From: Brevibacterium renqingii
GTDB lineage: Bacteria > Actinomycetota > Actinomycetes > Actinomycetales > Brevibacteriaceae
Direction of reading: 5' to 3'
Assembly: GCF_017808105.1 (NCBI RefSeq)
Contig: NZ_JADBHF010000007.1
Location: forward strand, 1 to 64,000
DNA length: 64,000 nt
A program made the position numbers and the translations under genes. The notes under the pieces are model-generated. The model was not told where the DNA came from. It did not search any database and was given only the letters and a program-made list of their open reading frames with translations. Positions 60,276 to 64,000 of this stretch are shown here, in pieces; position 1 is the stretch's first letter, and the number at the start of each line of letters is the position of its first letter.

Positions 60276-61130
60276 ATGTCCAGTGGTGTCCACCGGCGCG
60301 CCGGCCTGCCCGTGCTCGTCGTCCTCGCTCTGACGCTGACCGCCTGTGGCACCGATGCCGGCGGCGGCGATGAGTCCGCCCGCGCCGACTCCACGAGCCT
60401 GGCCGCACCCGCACAGCAGACGCGCATCGGTGATGTCGCCGCCCCGGCCCAAGCCTCGCCGAGCGGATCCCAGAACGGCTCGGACTCGGGCGGTGACGGC
60501 TCCCCTGCGGAGGCGAGCGCCGAACCGGCGGGACCGGCCCACTCCGTCCCGGTTCCGGGGCTCGCGAAAGAGTACGCGGAGCAGATCCCGGAGGAGACCT
60601 CACAGGTCCTCGTCGCCACCTCGCCCGATGCGGAATCCGAGGAGTCGACGCTGAGCTTCTATCAGTTCGCGGACGAGGAGTGGACGAAGCTGAAGACCTT
60701 CTCCACCCACAACGGCAGCAATGGGTGGCTCAAGGACCGACACGAAGGAGACAGGACGACACCCATCGGCGTCTTCACGCTCAGCGACGCGGGCGGCTTC
60801 AAGCCCGATCCGGGCACCGAGCTGCCCTACACTCAGGACGACCGTCTGCCCTCCTCGGCGACGGTGGCCTACGGTGCCGACTACGAGTCGGTGTTCGACT
60901 ACATCATCGCCATCGACTACAACCGGCAGCCGGGGACACCGCCCACCGACAGGACCCGCCCGATGGGCTGGGACAAGGGCGGCGGCATCTGGCTCCATCT
61001 CGACCATGATTCGGGCACCAACGGCTGTGTGACGCTCGAGGAGTCCGATCTCAAGTGGATCCTGCGCACCATCGACCCCGATGCCCACCCGCGCATCGCG
61101 ATGGGTCCGCAATCCGAACTGAAGGAGTGA
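60276..61130 (+). CDS. Lipoprotein with L,D-transpeptidase (YkuD) domain
   Basis: A predicted lipoprotein (284 aa): signal LPVLVVLALTLTACG with lipobox Cys near residue 24, a Ser/Gly/Ala linker to about 85, and a YkuD-type catalytic domain. The active site is GGGIWLHLDHDSGTNGCVTL with nucleophile Cys251. Such enzymes form 3-3 peptidoglycan crosslinks or attach proteins to the wall; this short form lacks an extra binding domain. The next gene starts 7 bp after the stop, so they may be co-transcribed. Confidence 0.88.
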   Translation: MSSGVHRRAGLPVLVVLALTLTACGTDAGGGDESARADSTSLAAPAQQTRIGDVAAPAQASPSGSQNGSDSGGDGSPAEASAEPAGPAHSVPVPGLAKEYAEQIPEETSQVLVATSPDAESEESTLSFYQFADEEWTKLKTFSTHNGSNGWLKDRHEGDRTTPIGVFTLSDAGGFKPDPGTELPYTQDDRLPSSATVAYGADYESVFDYIIAIDYNRQPGTPPTDRTRPMGWDKGGGIWLHLDHDSGTNGCVTLEESDLKWILRTIDPDAHPRIAMGPQSELKE

Positions 61131-61137
61131 TGCCCCA

Positions 61138-61737
61138 TTGCGTCGTCTCGTCATCTCCCTCGTGCAGTCGATCAACGGCTCCTTCGCCCAGGACGGCTGG
61201 TCCACCGGGGTCTCGACCGACACTGACTTCCGGCACTTCGTCGCTCTGCGCCGCCGTGCCGCAGCCCTCGTCATCGACCGCCGCACCGCACTCAATCCGC
61301 AGCTGCCCGTCATCAATGCCCCTGGCAAGGCGCTCGAGCACACGCCCGTGCATGTGCTCACCGAATCCGATCCCCTCCCGCTCTCCCGGCAGCTGGCTGA
61401 GCTCGGCGTCGACTACCGTGCCCGGCAGTTCGCCCCGGACACCGTCGCCGAGGTGATCTCCTCCTTGGACACGCGCACCGATGAGGCGGACGGTGAGGAG
61501 AACATCGTCTGCGAATCCGGCCCCCATCTCGCGTTCCGGCTGCTCGAGTGCTATCCCGCGGCCGAACTGCAGCTGAGCATCAGCCCGCGTTACATCCACA
61601 CGGCCACGAGCCACTTCTCCCGGCTGCAGACGGAGATCGAGCTCGACCTCCTCGACGTGCGCGCCGAGGACGATCAGGTCTTCCTCCGCTACCGCAAGGC
61701 CCGTCCGCCGCAGAACCGAGCCGAGACCGGGCGCTGA
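61138..61737 (+). CDS. RibD C-terminal/dihydrofolate reductase-like protein
   Basis: A 199-aa protein with the RibD-C/DHFR-like fold: N-terminal LVISLVQSINGSFAQDG, then VIDRRTALNP, a middle VHVLTESDPL, and IVCESGPHLAFRLLE (the E-G-G/P NADPH-binding turn) near residue 122. Stand-alone members are presumed NADPH-dependent reductases with unknown substrates, so riboflavin synthesis is not implied. TTG start 7 bp after the L,D-transpeptidase stop, GAAGGAG about 10 bp upstream; operon likely. Confidence 0.82.
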   Translation: MRRLVISLVQSINGSFAQDGWSTGVSTDTDFRHFVALRRRAAALVIDRRTALNPQLPVINAPGKALEHTPVHVLTESDPLPLSRQLAELGVDYRARQFAPDTVAEVISSLDTRTDEADGEENIVCESGPHLAFRLLECYPAAELQLSISPRYIHTATSHFSRLQTEIELDLLDVRAEDDQVFLRYRKARPPQNRAETGR

Positions 61738-61763
61738 TCCGCGGTCTCGGCACTCGTCTGATC

Positions 61764-62432
61764 TCAGTCGTTCGCGCCGATAGCCGTGCACACTTCGAAG
61801 CGGTCGGGTGAGCGGACGATCGATTCCACCGCTGCGGCCACCTCGTCGAGGGCGATCGTCTCCACTCCTCCGCTGAGGTCATTGCGATCGTCGCCGCCGA
61901 CGGGTGCCATGATCCGCAGCTCATGGAAGTCGGCCGTCGTCGATTCCGCGGCCGCGACACGAATGAGCATATTCTGCGCCGCCCCGAACACGCTGATCGC
62001 CCCGGACCCGGACAGCGCCTCGACGCTGGCGACGCCGTTGAGGGCCAGATGGACCAGCGGGCGCGAGCCTGACTGGGCACGTGGACCGGTCTGGGCCAGG
62101 CGCTCGGAGACCGTGCAGGCGGTGAAGTGTCCACGCAGGTAGTCCGCGTAGTCCTCGTCGAACTTCGACAGTCCGCGCTCGAGCACCGGTTCGTCGATGA
62201 ACCACCCGCCGATGGCGGCGATGACGGCGTCGACCTGATCGAGGTCAGCGGCGGCGAGCGCCGTGAGGACCTGCTCGGGTTCGTCCACCCAGTCAGGCAC
62301 CACCACGGGTGTGTAAGGGGTCTCGGGTTCGGGCGGCCTGCGCACGATTCCGGTGATGCGATGGTCGCGGCCCAGCCGCCGTGCCAGCCCCGTTCCGACA
62401 TGGCCGGAGGCGCCGAAGAGGAGTATATGCAT
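61764..62432 (-). CDS. NAD(P)-binding Rossmann-fold protein (atypical SDR)
   Basis: A 222-aa atypical short-chain dehydrogenase/NmrA-like protein: ILLFGASGHVGTGLARRLG (G-x-x-G-x-x-G) at the N-terminus, VDAVIAAIGGW near residue 68, and a late PLVHLALNGVA. The usual YxxxK dyad is not evident (the region reads GAAQNMLIRVAA), so oxidoreductase activity is doubtful; it could be an NAD(P)-sensing or binding protein. It is convergent with the RibD-like gene. TAGACT ends 6 nt before the ATG. Confidence 0.8.
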   Translation of the reverse strand: MHILLFGASGHVGTGLARRLGRDHRITGIVRRPPEPETPYTPVVVPDWVDEPEQVLTALAAADLDQVDAVIAAIGGWFIDEPVLERGLSKFDEDYADYLRGHFTACTVSERLAQTGPRAQSGSRPLVHLALNGVASVEALSGSGAISVFGAAQNMLIRVAAAESTTADFHELRIMAPVGGDDRNDLSGGVETIALDEVAAAVESIVRSPDRFEVCTAIGAND

Positions 62433-62438
62433 GTGTCG

Positions 62439-62444
62439 AGTCTA
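62439..62444 (-). promoter_or_regulatory. -10 element of the Rossmann-fold gene
   Basis: TAGACT on the minus strand ends 6 nt before the ATG at 62432 with no Shine-Dalgarno in the gap. Confidence 0.5.
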
Positions 62445-62541
62445 GGTCCGAGGCCGGGTGTGTGCACCGGCCGTCTGCCGTCGGCGCTCGCGAGTCACAC
62501 GCTAGAGTCGACCTCAGCACCCCTGCGAGCCGAAGGAGCGC

Positions 62542-63417
62542 ATGACCGATCGCAGCGAACTCACCCGTTTGGAAGCCGTGCTCGACGGCGTCGCCGATCG
62601 CGTCCTCCCCCGCGTACCCGCCGGCGTGCAGGAATTCCTCGCCTTCGGAATCAAGCAGGCGTGGGCGTGCCTGTTCGGTGCCCTCATGCTCGCTGCCATC
62701 GTCCTCACCGCCTGGTTCCATCCTGACGACGCCTGGCTGGCACGCAACGATCTGCTCGTCGTCCTCGCCGTCCTCATCCAGATCGGCATGCTCGCCGCCC
62801 GTCTCGAGACCGGCCGTGAGCTCATCGTCATCATCGTCTTCCATATCGTGGGCACGGGCATGGAGATCTTCAAGACCGCGGTCGGTTCGTGGAACTACGC
62901 TCCCGGAGGCTGGCTCCACATCGGCGCCGTGCCCCTGTTCACCGGATTCATGTACGCCGCGGTCGGCTCGTACCTCGTCCGCGTCCATCGCCTCTTCGAC
63001 CTCCGCTTCACGCATTATCCGCCGAGGTGGCTGACGGCGGTCATCGCAGCCGCCATCTACGTCAACTTCTTCACCCACCATTTCGTCCTCGACCTGCGTC
63101 TGCCGCTCGTGGCCGTCACCGTGCTCGTCTTCTTCCGCTGCCGGATGCATTTCAGCGTGCACAGGAGGACTCTGCGCATGCCTGTGCTCTTCGCCTTCGT
63201 CCTCGTGGCCTTCTTCATCTGGCTGGCCGAGAACATCGGCACCGCCGCAGGCGCCTGGCTCTATCCCAGCCAGGACGACGGCTGGCACCCGGTGCCGCTG
63301 ACGAAGCTCGTGGCCTGGTTCCTGCTGATGATGATCTCCGTCGTCCTCGTCACCTTCGTCCATCGCCCCCGGCCCCCGGAGCACGGTCGCCTGGAACCGC
63401 CGCCGACACCGATGTGA
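62542..63417 (+). CDS. DUF817 family membrane protein
   Basis: A polytopic membrane protein (291 aa) of the DUF817 family, function unknown. About eight hydrophobic segments are seen, with TGMEIFKTAVGSWNYAPGG near residue 110, GSYLVRVHRLFDLRFTHYPPRW near 148, FFTHHFVLDLRLPLVAV near 173 and FFIWLAENIGTAAGAWLYPSQDDGWHPV near 222; the conserved His and Trp pattern is family-like. AAGGAG precedes the ATG; TAGAGT about 37 bp upstream may be its -10. Confidence 0.85.
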   Translation: MTDRSELTRLEAVLDGVADRVLPRVPAGVQEFLAFGIKQAWACLFGALMLAAIVLTAWFHPDDAWLARNDLLVVLAVLIQIGMLAARLETGRELIVIIVFHIVGTGMEIFKTAVGSWNYAPGGWLHIGAVPLFTGFMYAAVGSYLVRVHRLFDLRFTHYPPRWLTAVIAAAIYVNFFTHHFVLDLRLPLVAVTVLVFFRCRMHFSVHRRTLRMPVLFAFVLVAFFIWLAENIGTAAGAWLYPSQDDGWHPVPLTKLVAWFLLMMISVVLVTFVHRPRPPEHGRLEPPPTPM

Positions 63418-63495
63418 AAACGGCGGAAACCCCCGGTCACAGGGGTCGACACTGATACTGTGAGCTGAAGGATTTTGGACGGCCGAAGGAGACTC

Positions 63496-64000
63496 ATGGC
63501 GGCACCCGATGCGCAGGATGAGAAAGAATCGAGCGCATTGCTCAAGGTGTTCCGCCCGTCGAGCGGCTCTCACCTGTCCGTGAGCGCACGCATACTCCTG
63601 CGTGTATTGGCCGGAGTCCTCGCTCTCGCCCTCGTCCTCACTCTCATCGGCGTCTTCATCGTCCGCAGGTCGTTTCCCACCACCGACGGCGAGATCTCGC
63701 TGCCCGGTCTCGACGCCCCGGTCACCGTCCACCGCGACGAGTCGGGTGTTCCCACCATCGAGGCCGAGACCGCCCATGACCTGTTCCTCGCCCAGGGCTT
63801 CGTCCATGCTCAGGACCGGTTCTGGGAGATGGACTTCCGACGTCATGTCACCTCCGGCCGACTGTCCGAGCTGTTCGGCGAATCCCAGCTCGGCACCGAC
63901 ACCTTCATCCGCACGCTCGGGTGGAGGAAGGTCGCCGAGGAGGAGGTGAAGAGGCTCGACGAGACGAGCCTGGGCTACTATCAGGCCTATGCCGACGGCG
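63496..64000 (+). CDS. Penicillin acylase family protein (N-terminal part, cut by window end)
   Basis: The reading frame is open to the last base (168 codons seen). After a cytoplasmic stretch and one hydrophobic segment (about residues 32-54, a signal anchor), it shows the alpha-chain start of the penicillin amidase family: ISLPGLDAPVTVHRDESGVPTIEAETAHDLFLAQGFVHAQDRFWEMDFRRH. The catalytic Ser of the beta chain lies beyond the window. Substrates vary: beta-lactams, acyl-homoserine lactones, other amides. GAAGGA lies upstream of the ATG. Confidence 0.9.
   Translation, partial: MAAPDAQDEKESSALLKVFRPSSGSHLSVSARILLRVLAGVLALALVLTLIGVFIVRRSFPTTDGEISLPGLDAPVTVHRDESGVPTIEAETAHDLFLAQGFVHAQDRFWEMDFRRHVTSGRLSELFGESQLGTDTFIRTLGWRKVAEEEVKRLDETSLGYYQAYADG

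Noticed and set aside
1..64000. CRISPR array, transposase, integrase or prophage genes
   Set aside because: No regularly spaced repeats and no recombinase motifs in any supported gene; the window looks like stable core chromosome with one modest accessory stretch.

Overview
The window is high-GC DNA with dense gene packing, many GTG and TTG starts and many 4-bp ATGA/GTGA gene overlaps. Gene content is typical of an actinobacterium: DUF3097, HrcA/CIRCE, the era-ybeY-phoH-rsmE-dnaJ-hrcA and lepA-rpsT-holA-comEC-comEA-degV runs, a leuA leader peptide and a PGPGW membrane protein. The family mix suggests Micrococcales, possibly Brevibacteriaceae; that is inference. It is chromosomal, mostly housekeeping DNA. 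I saw no insertion sequence, prophage, CRISPR array or rRNA.

Layout. 0.1-0.6 kb: a minus-strand tRNA cluster (Gly, Cys, Val, Val). 0.66-9.3 kb: a PGPGW membrane protein, then minus-strand zapE, era, a CNNM/CorC protein, ybeY, phoH, rsmE, dnaJ and hrcA, the last behind a CIRCE operator. 9.4-16.9 kb: DUF3097, two DUF4870 paralogues, hemW, lepA, an endonuclease/phosphatase-fold protein, an orphan PemK/MazF protein and rpsT. 17-23.6 kb: holA, comEC, comEA, degV and ugd. 23.7-35 kb: an unknown membrane protein, nadE, leuS, an acyl-CoA ligase, a xi-class GST, DedA, BrkB and a long-form GAPDH. 35-39 kb: a tetR-MFS-dehydrogenase-membrane protein operon. 39-43.6 kb: dnaG, dgt, dusB. 43.7-51.3 kb is the most accessory stretch: an ABC-F ATPase with a structured leader, an XRE-cupin regulator divergent from a lactate permease, and an ectoine-hydrolase-like M24 protein divergent from an Lrp regulator plus class III aminotransferase. 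51.5-58.9 kb: glyS, a DEAD-box helicase, uppS, recO, and leuA with its leader peptide. 58.9-64 kb: cell-envelope and small metabolic genes, ending inside a penicillin-acylase-family gene.

The most interesting signals are regulatory. First, leuA is preceded by an unannotated 14-codon leader peptide (MAHRFLLLPCRDES) whose three Leu codons lie in a stretch that can pair with the leuA Shine-Dalgarno; the stop side of the peptide forms one arm of an 11-bp hairpin. Second, the ABC-F gene has a leader of about 100 nt containing a 10-nt element able to sequester its Shine-Dalgarno. Third, at least 13 genes have a -10 hexamer ending 6 or 7 nt before the start codon, with no Shine-Dalgarno: a uniform leaderless architecture that also serves the leuA leader peptide. 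Fourth, the M24 gene has a perfect inverted repeat filling the promoter spacer.
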